Shown in pieces: positions 38,200 through 50,091 of a DNA stretch of 64,000 nt (positions are counted from its first letter, which is position 1; each line of letters begins with the position of its first letter). The DNA is taken from assembly GCA_017562135.1 (NCBI GenBank), contig QEYB01000448.1:682001-746000 (forward strand). The letters run 5' to 3'. The position numbers were made by a program, and so were the translations under genes. This DNA comes from Dipylidium caninum (Eukaryota; Platyhelminthes; Cestoda; Cyclophyllidea; Dipylidiidae). The notes beneath the pieces are model-generated. The model had not been told where the DNA came from and did not search any database. It saw only the letters and a list, made by a program, of their open reading frames with translations.

Positions 38200-39345
38200 T
38201 GGTGCATGTTGGACTCCCCAGTTTTACCATTTTAATGCACACATACCGAGGGAGCAGAGTAACCGAAACAAAGTTGATTCGCCTTGGTCTTAAGCGTGAA
38301 GCGATAGTGTGTGCTGCCCAGGGCTACTGTCGAAGTGTATCTGCACCACTGCATTTTGTGCTAATTTCAACGTCGGGAAAGTGGTGTAGAAATATGTAGC
38401 AATTGATTGAAAGTGTTTGGCGAAGGCACAGTTTCTGATGGGACAGGCAGAAGATGGTCCGAAACACCTGAAGCAGGTGGTTTTAATCGCTCTGATAGGC
38501 CACGTTCTGGACGACCGTCTTTGATCGACGACGATGTTGTTTGAGACCGTGTTGCAACAAGATTCTTTTCTGACAACCTCGGAGATCGCAGAAGGTCTAA
38601 TTCAGTCATTGCAAATTATTTCGGAGCATATTCGCAAAGTTAGGAGTGTTGCGGAATGTTCGTGACGAATGCCACTTGAATGAACTCCAAAGAATTGAGA
38701 TGATCGACGTGTCATGCGCACACCTCTGTTCGCTCAGAATAAAAATGAGTTCTTCTCCAACCGGATGGCAACCGGGGATAAAAAGTCGGTTATCTTTGAA
38801 GAAAGCGCAAAGAAAAGGGCATATTGTGAAGCCGAAGAACACAGCCGTTTCGCCCTTAAAGGAAATTTGACTGTGAACAAGAGAATGTTGCGGTGTGTAT
38901 GTGGCGGGACATTCGAGCACCGAGGCATTGTGAGTTGTTAGAACCGAGCGAAGATCTCAAATTGGCGAAGTGTTGTCAGGAAATGGATGATTTAAAGACA
39001 GCAGTCGAGTAGAAGAAGCTGACGATGTTCAAGAGGAAAGAAGAAAGAAAGGACATCGGACTGCATCAAGGGAATGCCAGGCCACAGGGTGCTTTGGGGT
39101 TTCCTAAAAAACTGCAGATGTAGACTGGAAAATTGTTTTGCATTCGCCATGGTTCCCCGGACTTGGCACCCTCCGACTATCGGTTGTTTCCCTCCTTGCC
39201 AAATTTTTATGGTGAAAAGGTTTTAAAAATGAAGGGGATATCAGGCAAGCATTGGTTCACTTTATTGCATCAAAAGATGAAACTTCTTTTCAAAAATGAA
39301 GTATACGATTGTGCCCTCACGCTGGCAAGAAGTCGTTAATACTAT
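38200..39345 (+). mobile_element. Decayed full-length mariner transposase, copy 4
   Basis: Plus-strand frames in order: GGFNRSDRPRSGRPSLIDDD hinge (about 38,480-38,540), TTSEIAEGL (about 38,570), and FFSNRMATGDKKSVIFEE (38,750-38,805). The last is equivalent to the TGDEKW catalytic block of mariner. Then come HGSPDLAPSDYRLF (39,150-39,190), equivalent to the PYSPDLAPSDYHLF block with the third catalytic Asp, and a C-terminal helix tail to about 39,340. This is the most complete relic in the window and spans both DNA-binding and catalytic halves. Multiple stops and frame changes make it inactive. Confidence 0.85.
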
Positions 39346-40409
39346 TAGTGGCAATTATATCACGTAATGAAGGTTATTTTAGGTAAAAACGTTGTTTTTG
39401 TTTAACACCCAAACGAACAGATCCTTCCGGCAGACCTCACATTTGCTGGCCTCAAAGGCGACTGGCCGTGAAGGCTTCGCCCACCAGCGATCGTCCACTT
39501 TCCATCCGATGCTGGCGGAAGACACCCGCTCAGAACGTCTCCAGCAGCGTGAGAAATGTGGCGCTGCGTAAATTACCAGTCCATCTCGTGCATGCGGGAC
39601 GTAGAAGACGCCCCGGGACTCGCTGAGGCGACTTGCAAAATATCCAACCTCAAATTGCAAGTCACTCTTTTTGGGAAGAAAGTTCACTGAACTGCGAAGC
39701 GAAAAGGCGGACGACTGTCATCCACGTGAGGTGGTCGGAGTCCTGGCTGCAGGGGAGGCGAGAGAGGGCTCGGGACCCCGCCGACTGAGAGGGAAAAAAC
39801 AAAGCGACGACATGGCCCGGTGTGCAGGTGGATGAAGGATTAAAAAAAGAAAATGATTAATGTGTTCTTCAGTGCGGGGATAGGGATTTACACCTTGTTT
39901 TCATGCATGGGACATCACTTTTCAATGCTGTGCCTCAACTGGAAGAGGGGACGATCAATGCTAATTGACTCCTGTTTTGTGTGGACATACGCACCTTGTG
40001 TGTGCGTGTGTGTGTGTGTTCGTGTGTCCTTAATGGTGTGCACACGTGCACCCGAGGCGGAGTGGGGAAACACTCGAGTCCCATTTAACTCTGTTCAGCG
40101 TCATTGTCAGGCCCAGACACGGTGTTAGCTGAGCAACCCTGTCCACCGAACAGTCAGGTCCACTTCGGTGTAGAGGCATGCCTCCTCCCTAGCCCCCGCC
40201 CCCGTCCCCCGTCCCCCGTCCCCATCCCTGGCCCCCGCACCCCACCCACCCTCCCACCCCGGGAAGGCCACATATGTCAAATGGACATTGAGCGGAAGGC
40301 GCATTCAACTGAATAACGACTCCTACAACCCAAATTGGTGAGGTCCGCGTGTGTGGAATCGAGTTTAATGAATTCAACTATCAGACTGGAAACTATGAAA
40401 CAGGTGTTT

Positions 40410-41370
40410 GGTGCGGTGGTGTAAAATAAAATACGCAAATCTTTACATTATTTATTTTATTCGACCGAATTAACTTCCACTGGCATTTCGATTTACTGTC
40501 AACCATTGGGCAAGTCATATATGCCTTTTTGGAAAAAAAAAGAACTTAATTTTTGAGTTTAAAAACTCTACAAAGTAATTTACGACTTTCTCGAGCAATA
40601 AGAATCCGCCGCCGTTATGTTTTCGCCCGGTTTTTCTCACAGGATGGCGTAATGGATGCTCACTTTATGGTCATTCGAGAAAATGCCAACCCTAACTTTT
40701 TCCTCATGAAATCTCGACTTAAGGGCATGTCTTGGGAGTGTATTCTTATCTGCCCACTTGCTTGAGCACTTTTGACTTTCATACGAAATCCACTTGCCAT
40801 TGGAAGCGATGATTTGGTGTAAAAACGGCGACAGTCGTGTGCTACGAAGGTGGCAACGAAGATGCCCACTCGCCCGCCCACCCGCCCGTCCGGTCGCTCG
40901 ACCCTCCATCCGTCGCGTCCGTTCGTATGGCCAACTCAAATGAGTCGAGACTTTTTGCTTTATTTGTTTACTGTCCGCAGATGTTTACACGCAAACCAGC
41001 CGTATGGATGGCTAATTGCTATTTTGTGTAGACTCAATTTCACGAATAGTTGCATTTATTTTGGATTGTATTCTACGATCGTCGTTCTTGATTCTTCCTC
41101 CTCGTTACCCACAGGGGCCGGCGGCGGTCCTCCTCGAGGCGATGCTCAAATCGCCAGACAGAAATTTTGAAACCATCTCCAAAGGCTTCATTATTGTTTC
41201 TCGAAGCTTGCTGAGCTGCGCTGCGATCCACTTCGATCTTGCACAGGAAAAGTGGATGTAAACTGCGTTTTGTTCCCCTGCCGTTTTGGCCAAAAGGAAA
41301 TACCAATTAAAGATATAAAAACCAACAATTATACGCAATAAGTGTGAAAAATACATTTAACTTTTACGAA
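40410..41370 (-). mobile_element. Decayed mariner transposase, copy 5
   Basis: On the minus strand, 41,260-41,100 encodes a FLCKIEVDRSAAQQASRNNNEAFGD-like start followed by LSGDLSIASRRTAAGP (DNA-binding half and hinge). Then 40,830-40,640 encodes FLHQIIASNGKWISYESQ and a stretch matching the region after the first catalytic Asp. About 250 bp between them is unmatched, and the C-terminus is missing. AT-rich ends near 40,410 and 41,360 look like eroded terminal repeats. Confidence 0.75.
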
Positions 41371-44300
41371 TAAAAGTATCGAGCACACGTTGCAATGTAT
41401 CGCCCGCAGCCGCAGGTGGACACAGACTAAAAACAAGCCCCCCTTTTCATCTTTTCCAGCTTGAAATTTTAGCCAGACGAGGGCTTGTAATTTCTACACT
41501 TTACATGGCAGCCGCATTTATGGAGGGGGAGCCGGTTAATCACTCTTGAATTGAAAGACGGCTCGCCTCTCGCATGGTCCGTGGAACGGTCGAAAGTTTT
41601 AAAATCTATCACGTATTCATCAACAAGGCAGACATCCACTTCGTGTGTTCTAGAAACGGCGAGATATTTAACGAAGTATTCAGGGTGAGAAGGGATGAAT
41701 TGAGGCGAAAAATGGTCAAATTTAGCCACTGAGTTATCCAGCTTCTAGAGGAAGCGAATACACTTGCCTTATAATGCTCAAATTTGAGGAAATATTTCCC
41801 TCCGGGAGATATCACCGGGCTGTAGCCTCAGGACGGCGGGATCGGTGGGACAAAGCGTCTCATTCCCCCCTTCGAAAGTGAAGGTCAAATGGTTGTCATG
41901 ACTGGTGAGAGCCAAGACAAGGATTGCATTTCTCTCCCGCAGTTTGTCTCTTCGGACTGCGCGGATCACGAGACATTTTTGCTGTAAACAAGGCAACCTG
42001 TCGGGAGAAATTTAAATGTCCTGATTTACAGCACGGGATTTGGTGTCCGATTGAACCCCTGAAGGCAATCTGTTCCCCCTTTCTCCCTCTGAGTCAGCAT
42101 TTACCGGGGAGGCGGGGGTGGCCGTTTAATGGAAAACTGCCTCAAATAGGAGATCATCGTCAGAGTGATGTGAAAAAATCGTGAAAGCCGGACGATGGGG
42201 CCGGGCCAGCCACGTATGCGCTCTTGACAGATCCCCCCACGCCCCCAATCCCCACTTGTATCGCCCGTTTCACATAAAATGGTCGACGTAAGGCCATTGT
42301 CTTGTCCTGTCTTGTCTTGTCGGAGAACAGGTGGAGTCCCGTGTATGCCTCAAATAATGCAGACATTAATTTCAGCGGCGTCTTTTGATTCAACTCAGCC
42401 CCGACTAATGTAAATGAATTTGGCGTGTGTGTGCGCATGCATGTGTACTGAATGCCGGCTATCATCACCGCACAGCTCCCGCCCCCGCCCCCCGCCGGTG
42501 TCCCCACCCGAGCCCCACCTAATCAATTTAGTTCGGGCCTGGTTTTAAATGCACACACACACACGCAGGCACCAGAGAGAGGGAGGGAGAAAGAGAGCCG
42601 GTTTGATGTGGTGTAGCACACATTCCCCTTCTTTTATCATCGACAGCATTATCAGCAGGGCTGATTTATTTACGCCTGGTCGTCATCCACTGCATATAGA
42701 CACAGCGGCAGCAGTAGAAGCAGCAGCTGCTACTACTTCTGCTACCACCGCGTTCAAGGTCGTGTGATGAGGCTCTCCTCTCATTAACATACACACACAC
42801 ACACCCCCGCGATGGGAGGATGGGCGGCGTTCCCAACTACCGGCCACAGACATCAGCAGCAGTAGCAACAGCAATTTATCGCGCAGTCCCATTGTCGGAC
42901 CTTAATCGTAAATCCCTCTGTGCCCACTCGCTCTCGCCCTCCCTCGTACGTGCGCCGCAGCAGGAGTCTCCCGCGCGCCATTGAGGCACTGGGACAAAGT
43001 AGCAGACTATGGCGAAGTCATTAATCCCTTTAGACAGAGTTGTCGATGATCTGAGAGACGCCAACTTGGTAATAAGGCGGCATTACCCTCGCAGGAGTTG
43101 CGGCCTTCAGAATCACCACCGGAGCTGATATCTCATGGAGCACTGGGAGTTTCTTTCCCCACTGGGAGTTTCTTTCCCCACTTCGTCATTCCCAGGATCC
43201 ACTCGGGGCGCAGGGTTCAGATTTGAGATTTGCGTCCACGATGAACGATACCTTGGTCGGAGGGCATACGGAGTCTCTCGGAAAGATGTGTGAGGCCTTT
43301 TTATCGCACAATTTAGCTGAGAGAGGCAACGAAATACTTCCTTTCGGCCATCTCTGCGCTTCGTTGAGAGTAAATGGAGTTCTGATGGTGGAGGAGTAAC
43401 AGGAACGCCTTTGTCTCATGCGAGCCTGCCTACTTTCGCCCACATTAACCGCCCTTCTCCCCTTCCACTGCCAATTCACCACCTCCTAATTCACTGGGAG
43501 AGGTTATTTCGTAGTCAATCTCCTATAAAAAGCTCGCTTTCAACTCGTTTGGTGTCACCTGTCTCCGGAATTTCGGTTTGTTCGTTGCAGTGGAAAGCAA
43601 TGCACTGGAGAGGAGGTAATTTATTTAATTAAAATCACGAAGACAAAGTAGGGAGAATAGAGGATAATAAATAGCAGTGGAGGTAGAACGCGTGCGTACA
43701 CATACTTTTTTGGGGGGGAGGGAGGGGGCGGGTTTTCTCCATCAGAGCAAAAGCTGCAATTTTTCTGACACTTTAATGAAGGTCTTAAGTCAATTATGTG
43801 GAAGTGAATGGAGAGGGATGCTCCCCGTTTTGCCAGGGGGAAGCATCTAGTCGAGGTGGCCAACGCCTCTTCAATTCCTCCAGGCACACACGAGTGAGAC
43901 AAGGCGAGAGGAGCAGGTCATACGTGCATAAGAGGAGGATAAGCGTACCTGAGACGAATAGTTCCCAACCGGGATTTCATCCCGTTTCCCCTGGGGCAAT
44001 GCGACGCCCCGATGCAGGTGAGGCTATTCTACTAAGGGCTGTGCGGAATGACGACGTCTACGTCATTTCTATGGCCTTTGGGCGACAGCTACGACGCTCC
44101 TCCACCCTCGCCGGCACAGGCGAGCCGTGGACCAAGGAGAACGGACGCCTTTCACGCCTACCTCCACTCCGTAGCCGTGGCCGGCAACATAAAGTAATGA
44201 GGTGGGATGTGGAAGAGACCCCCCAAAAATAGAAAGCACCTCAAATTGCCCCCTCAGCCTGAGCAGGTGAAGGCATAAAGTCCACTACAGACTGGGGTGG

Positions 44301-46555
44301 AATCGTCGGTAAGCAGCCAACAGTGAGACAGACGAAACTGGAAGGCCTACTAATCGAGAGGTACAGAGAGGTGTAAATTCAAAAGGGACGTTCGTAGACA
44401 GATCTGCTATCAACAACCCATTTTGTGCGGTGATCGCCGGATGAACTGTTCCACCCTTGAAATGACCAGCGTAGACAGCAGCCGTCCACTCATGGACGAA
44501 CTTACCCTGATTGATTCTCGTCATGATGACAGATTTTTCAGACATACTATGAGAATTGCGGGTGAAAGGGGAGAGACTGTCCCGTCGGATGTGATCTTAC
44601 CTGACCTTCCAGTCTCCTGGTTGTTTGTCCTTTGCACTGCTACTCCACGGGTCTGGCCACGCCATTCGTGCAGTTTTTCACCGCCCGATGGAGTCCATCA
44701 AGCGCTTGCGAACCCCCCCCCCCCAACTTGGGAGCTACAGCTGTTGCTGCCGTTGCCGCAGACACTAACAAGGCACGCGCGGTGGTAATGACGGATTTCG
44801 GCAGGGATCGCGACCAAATGCCGCAAAACAGCCTAGCCAGGCCTCCCGGTATCGCAGACGTCAGGCCCGCACATTGAATACGTCCAGTGCCACTTTTTCC
44901 TTGTTTGCCGTTTTGCCCGTAAAAAGTAATTAGATTAACGGGGTGGGCTCAAAGTAGTCAATCTTTTTTGGACACCACACCCCACCACTGCCATCAAATA
45001 CGCTGGCGCTATGACCAGCAGGCATAAATCACACAGGGGCAAACACACTTGCCGACACTTTTTGGCCACCTCTATACTGGCCGGAATAAGGCCGGGATGA
45101 CTTACCGGTGAAGGAGGCACATAGTGACTGATTTTGCGCATATGTTGCGCTGCGAAAACTCCTCCAAAAAAACTCATTTCCGCTTTGTCTGTGTGGGCGG
45201 GCCATTGTGGGGTTCCCAATCGTCTGTGCTCGCAGTAAGTAGGCTGCGGTTTACTTCTTTAAAAACCTAACGGAGCTCTTTTCAGATCCGTAAAATGCCA
45301 GTTTCCTCATTTTGAGAGGAGAGTAAAAGGAAGGAGGCCGCGTCGGCAGCCCCCAGGAAACTAACTTCAGCATGTTAAGTGAAAACCTCGCAATAGACAT
45401 CAGTAGGAGCAACCAGAGAGTATGGTCAAACCACTCTGAAGACTGGTTGAAGACCAAGGAGTCGTCACTAAGGCGACATCGGCACACGTTCAATGTAAAC
45501 GATGAAACTCCCCCCACGCGGCCAACTTGTTCGCAGGTTAACATCATAGTTTCATCAGCTTCAATATCCCCTGGCCCGTTTTAAGACCAACAATTGCGGC
45601 TAACGTGATTTCCTGCCGTATTATCTCCATCCATCGCAGTGATTACTTCTTCTCTTCTTCTCGCTCAAGCACCACAACAAAAACTGGAGTTCGCGCAAGC
45701 TTTAGCAAAGACGAACACAACTAAGAAGACGTTCTTAAACCAAATACATTACTTGAAGCCGAAACACGTCGTCCAAGTGGCATAAAGTTGGAGCGATAAT
45801 AGAAAGAAAGTGAAAGTTTTCAGCAGAAATTATCTACTTCCCTTTGACATAAAAGTATCCGAAACCACGACCCTTAAATTACTTAGGAAAATCACACTAG
45901 GACGGATAGAAGATCAAAACCGTAGACCACTTTCCAGATATGCATAAGATACGGATTATATCCAGAATTAGACCGCAGGAAAATGCACTAAACTACTTAA
46001 TTTAGAGGTCAAATGCGTAACACAAGTCAGTCCTCTGTCAGAACAGTGTAGATAAATCAAGGAAAACCGCGTTTCAATGGAATGAAATGTTTTAAGCAAA
46101 TTAGCAACGAGAAATCTCTAGGCAATACCTACAGTGCATGATTATTAGATATGTGCACTCAATGTGTCAAATTAAAAACGAGAATAACCAACGGCGCTGT
46201 AACACCATCTCCACGAAAGACAAAGAGAGATACAAAGAATCCACAAACAGAGCCTGGCTGCCACATCTCTTAGAGTTACGAGGCCACGTACGTTAGTGGA
46301 ATCAGTTCCTTACGATACAATAGTACGTGCGCAAACAGACAAGGTTTTGATGCCGCGAGAAGAGAAAAAGGGAAAATAAGATTTAAAAATAGCTAGTTCC
46401 GTCTATTCGCGCAACAAAAACAAGAATTAAAACGGACAAGAACTTCCTAACCCCAAACTTCTATCGTCGCTCATATAAGACGAGTAATAATTTGCAATGA
46501 CTCGGGTTATGCAACAGAATGTTTACTGCTTTCTTTTATGCATGTATTTTTAGAG
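41371..46555. other. Gene-poor stretch left of the centrin-like gene
   Basis: No coding exon is recognised on either strand. It holds CA microsatellites (about 42,550-42,565 and 42,789-42,803), a 19-bp tandem duplication at 43,142-43,179, and a C run near 44,707-44,716. The longest frame (43,798-44,232, plus strand, 144 codons) resembles nothing known. From about 45.6 kb rightwards the sequence becomes AT-rich again. Confidence 0.5.
43142..43179. repeat. Perfect 19-bp tandem duplication
   Basis: ACTGGGAGTTTCTTTCCCC occurs twice head to tail with no mismatch. No other copy was noticed nearby. Confidence 0.95.
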
Positions 46556-49104
46556 TTAGATAGGTTCGGGCGGCGCGGCCTCGAGCTGGAGGACGCGCTT
46601 AAACTTCTCAAAGTCAACGGTGAGTACGGAGGGTTCAAATGCGTCTCCGGAGGAAGTGCGGCGTCGCACACCAGTCGAGGTTGGAATCATCGGCGGACCG
46701 GCTTCTGCCTCGCCACCCGCCTCCACTGCCGCACCTACAGCTGAGGCAGCGTAGCCCTGACCTTTTCGCAGACGCGTTTTGTCCTGCCGAGCCTCGTAGA
46801 TCTCCCTCAACTCTTGCGCTGCGTCATTTACCTAGGAGAGGACAAACGCGTTATCCCTTCACACTGCAGATTGCAAAATGATCAAACGTCTTGGGTCGTT
46901 TTTTGTTTCCAAGCGCGCAGACAAGTAATAGTGTACACATTTCTCCAAAAGGTTTATCAACAAAGCCATCCTCTTGCTAGCACGCAGAAGGATGGAGATT
47001 CTTGGCACTATTTTGCCACGGAATTCAATTTCTTCTTCCGCGACTGGTTCCGCAGCCCTACCCATTCAGGCATTTCTACTTGCCAGTAATCAAAAGAATT
47101 CCACGAGTACAAACGTCTCAGAATCTCCCAAAAAACCAAACCATCCATTTTATTAATAAGTTCCCACCCCAAAGCAATTGAGTTGCATTTTGCTCAGTTT
47201 GGCAAGTTAAAGCCCTGACTTATGAGATGAGGCTCTCGCACTGACCTCGACTTCGACAACAAATCGTAAGAAAATACTCGTCTTACACCATGAAGACGAA
47301 GCAATGTACGCAATCCATCCAGAGTAAGTGAAGACATGGAGGTTGAGTTTGCGTTAACGTCTAAATGGCTCACCTAGGTCGAATAATTTACCTACCAGAT
47401 TACCCTCGAACTGCACGAAAACGACGTGTAAACTACTTCCGGAGACTACAATTGCAAAATATTTGAAAACAGCCCAGAAGAAATGCCACCTTTACCAAGA
47501 AAAGCGTTAAATTAGTAAAAGGTTGGCAGAACCAGTTTTTATAACCTTTTAATTTTGACCCTTCAAGCTCTAAGACGACGGACTTACCAAGGATTCCACT
47601 AATAAGATAACGCAGTTTGGTGACAGAAAAGGCCTCCTATGTAGTCGGTGAGAATATCTCAATTGTAACACGAAAAAATAAAGATGTATGACGAAATGCC
47701 ACCATAAAACCTTATAAAGACCATCTCCCATAAAAAAGGTTAATGAGGCATCTCAGTACATTGGAATTCATTTAAACGCAGAGTGGCAACCAGATTTGAA
47801 CTGTTAGAATGTCGTAGGTGAAATAGTCACAAACCGCTGGGTGTTTTGACAGACAGAATACGAAAAAAATGCACATTCTTTTCATAAACTGGACTGCTTG
47901 TGGAGGAGGCTACCACAAGTCTGTTAAAAAGAGCAATATCTAGGCTGCTGTTTTAAGTCATTTAGCTCGAGCTGAAGCATTGTCGGCCAGTCTTCCCTCA
48001 ATTTCGACATAAGAATGAGAAGTTAGTAAAACCCCAACGTGGATTAGGCGGATACGATTGACAGTAGCCTCTTATTAACTGGAAACCCAAAACACCTTTA
48101 AAAGAATTATGTGTAAAGAAAGTCAAACTATACTTCCTAGGAGGGCGTGGACTCCACAGTTCAGTTTATCGAAGGCCGAAAGGTGGCCGATAAGACAGTC
48201 TTAGAATCTCTGAGATCAGCCCAATTACTTAGCCATAAAAGAAAACTTTGGCATTCATATGACAGCCTTATAGCAGCAAAGCATTCTCATCAACTGAAAT
48301 GACAATATTTGAAAATGGGAGATGTCTTGTGAAATTGGCGTTTACACTGAGGATTGACATTATAAACAATGGCAAAAGCTAAACAAATGCGGGTCTTCAA
48401 ATTCACCCAAATCCTTAAAATGAAAATACCTCGACGAAGTAACGACCTATACCTGAGATCCAGCGAGCATGTCGATAAGCTCCGCGTCATCGATCTCCTG
48501 GGAGTAGCCAAGAAGATCTCTCACTCTTCGAAGGTCGTCTAAGTCAATGTAACCCTTCCCAGTGGTGTCAAAGAGTGAGAAGGCTTTCTTTACATCAAGA
48601 TCTTCGTCAACACTGAGAATCCACTGCGAGAGGAGTTTGAGATATTCTCCAAAGACGACTGTCCCATCGGGAAACATCAATTTTAGAGCCTCATTTTCCT
48701 TCGCGTCGATTTCGTGACCTAGAGCCCGCAATGCAACCTGAAATTCATTGGTTTCCACTAATGTTCGCAACGCTTTAATAAATTGTAAACTCACTTTCTT
48801 TTCAAAAGTGCTCCACCTAATTATACCATGAACAAAGCCAATAAAACGGGAATATTAATACAGGGAGTAAACTTGGCAAAATAACATCCTTACTTGGTGA
48901 CAAGTAAGTAGCAAGTGATTAACTACTCACCTTCACAGCGTTAATACTGACAACGCCAAGGCCACTTTTGTCAAAGAGGTTGAAGGAACGGATTAGGTCT
49001 TCCTTGACATCGGGGTGCAAATCAGTTTTCGGCCAGCGGGCCGGGCGAAATTTGAGCTTAATATCGTTAAATCGCTCGTCTAAATCGAAATCCCAACGGG
49101 ACAT
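46556..49104 (-). CDS. Centrin/caltractin-like EF-hand protein, 3 exons
   Basis: Predicted calcium-binding protein of the calmodulin/centrin superfamily; a centriole or cytoskeletal role is inferred from similarity only. Exons in transcription order: 49104-48931, 48737-48453, 46831-46556. All junctions are phase 0 and the total of 735 nt gives 244 aa. EF-hand 1 (loop residues 45-56, FDKSGLGVVSINA) is degenerate at position 12. The join VK-VALRALGHE restores a typical centrin helix. The second hand has lost its loop. EF-hand 3 (loop 115-126, DTTGKGYIDLDD) looks functional. The C-terminal exon ends with VDFEKFKRVL, equivalent to the end of EF-hand 4. Before it comes an extra segment of about 55 residues (Ala/Gly/Arg-rich) not found in standard centrins of about 170 aa. 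The ATG at 49104 is the first in frame, but an upstream exon cannot be excluded. Confidence 0.8.
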
Positions 49105-50091
49105 TTGAAATAGTGAGGTTCCAACCCCTCCATGTACGCTTAATCGATTATTCAAAAGAAAAATAGTTTGACCACAAGAAGGTTGGAGCCCCTCTTGGAT
49201 TCAAAAAGTGGTCGATGATGTGTTTGTGGAGAGGTGCGTTTAATTCGATGCTTTCACCGGGTCGTCGCAATGCGTGAAATGTCATTAGCGCACAAACCCA
49301 GTAGAGGGTTGAATGGCACCGATAAGAATAAGCAACTTAACGCATATTTCCTGCTAAAGATTCGCCGGCACACTGGCCATGAAGTTACGGCACCTCCGTG
49401 TACAGCGTCAGACTGCTTTAATTATTCTCTTAGGGGTGCAATCGCATAAAACTTTAGCACCCTGAAGTGAATAATGTACATTGGTCTAGGAGCACACACC
49501 AAATCGTATTAAAGTGGCTCCAAATGGTGGAGTGAACAAGATTCGGTAGCGGTACCAGCTACTAAGTGCAGAAAGAGTAGCGGTTGAGTTTAAAATGAAA
49601 TCGGCTCAAGATGGCTTTATGAAGATCTGCAAAAGTTGGGGCCTATTTAACCTGGTGAAATGACTATTCAATTTAAGTCTGGGTTACATTATTAAATAAT
49701 GGAAGTTTAGCAAATGAGAGCCTGAAAATTCGCGCTTTCAATGAACGCTAGAAGCCGACTCATGAAGATAGGTCCAACAAGTGGTAAATCCAAAAAACCC
49801 GTTATACCACGCATCTATTGCGTTGACAGTCACAAACAAAACTTTTATGGCTATCAATAACAATAGCAACTGAAACAGGCCAATAACTAAACCTAACGTT
49901 TGTGATTATAACATTTCCCAAAATCCGATATCCATAAAACCAAATTGAGAGAGAACAGGAAGGGTTAGAAAAGAAGGTGCTGTTTGCGACATAACTCTTG
50001 AAACAATGTATACACACCAGGATGGCTGACTCCTAGTTTGTTTCAACGCATAGTACTTTCTAGCGGCGTAGAATACTTCTGTCCGGCTTTG
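49105..50091. other. Spacer between RRP1 3' end and the centrin-like gene
   Basis: 987 bp between two genes on the same strand. It should contain the RRP1 3' UTR and the promoter of the centrin-like gene. No exon is recognised. Confidence 0.5.

Noticed and set aside
43798..44232. 144-codon open frame on the plus strand
   Set aside because: No recognisable motif, Arg/Ser-rich from GC-biased DNA, and no plausible splice partners or family resemblance.
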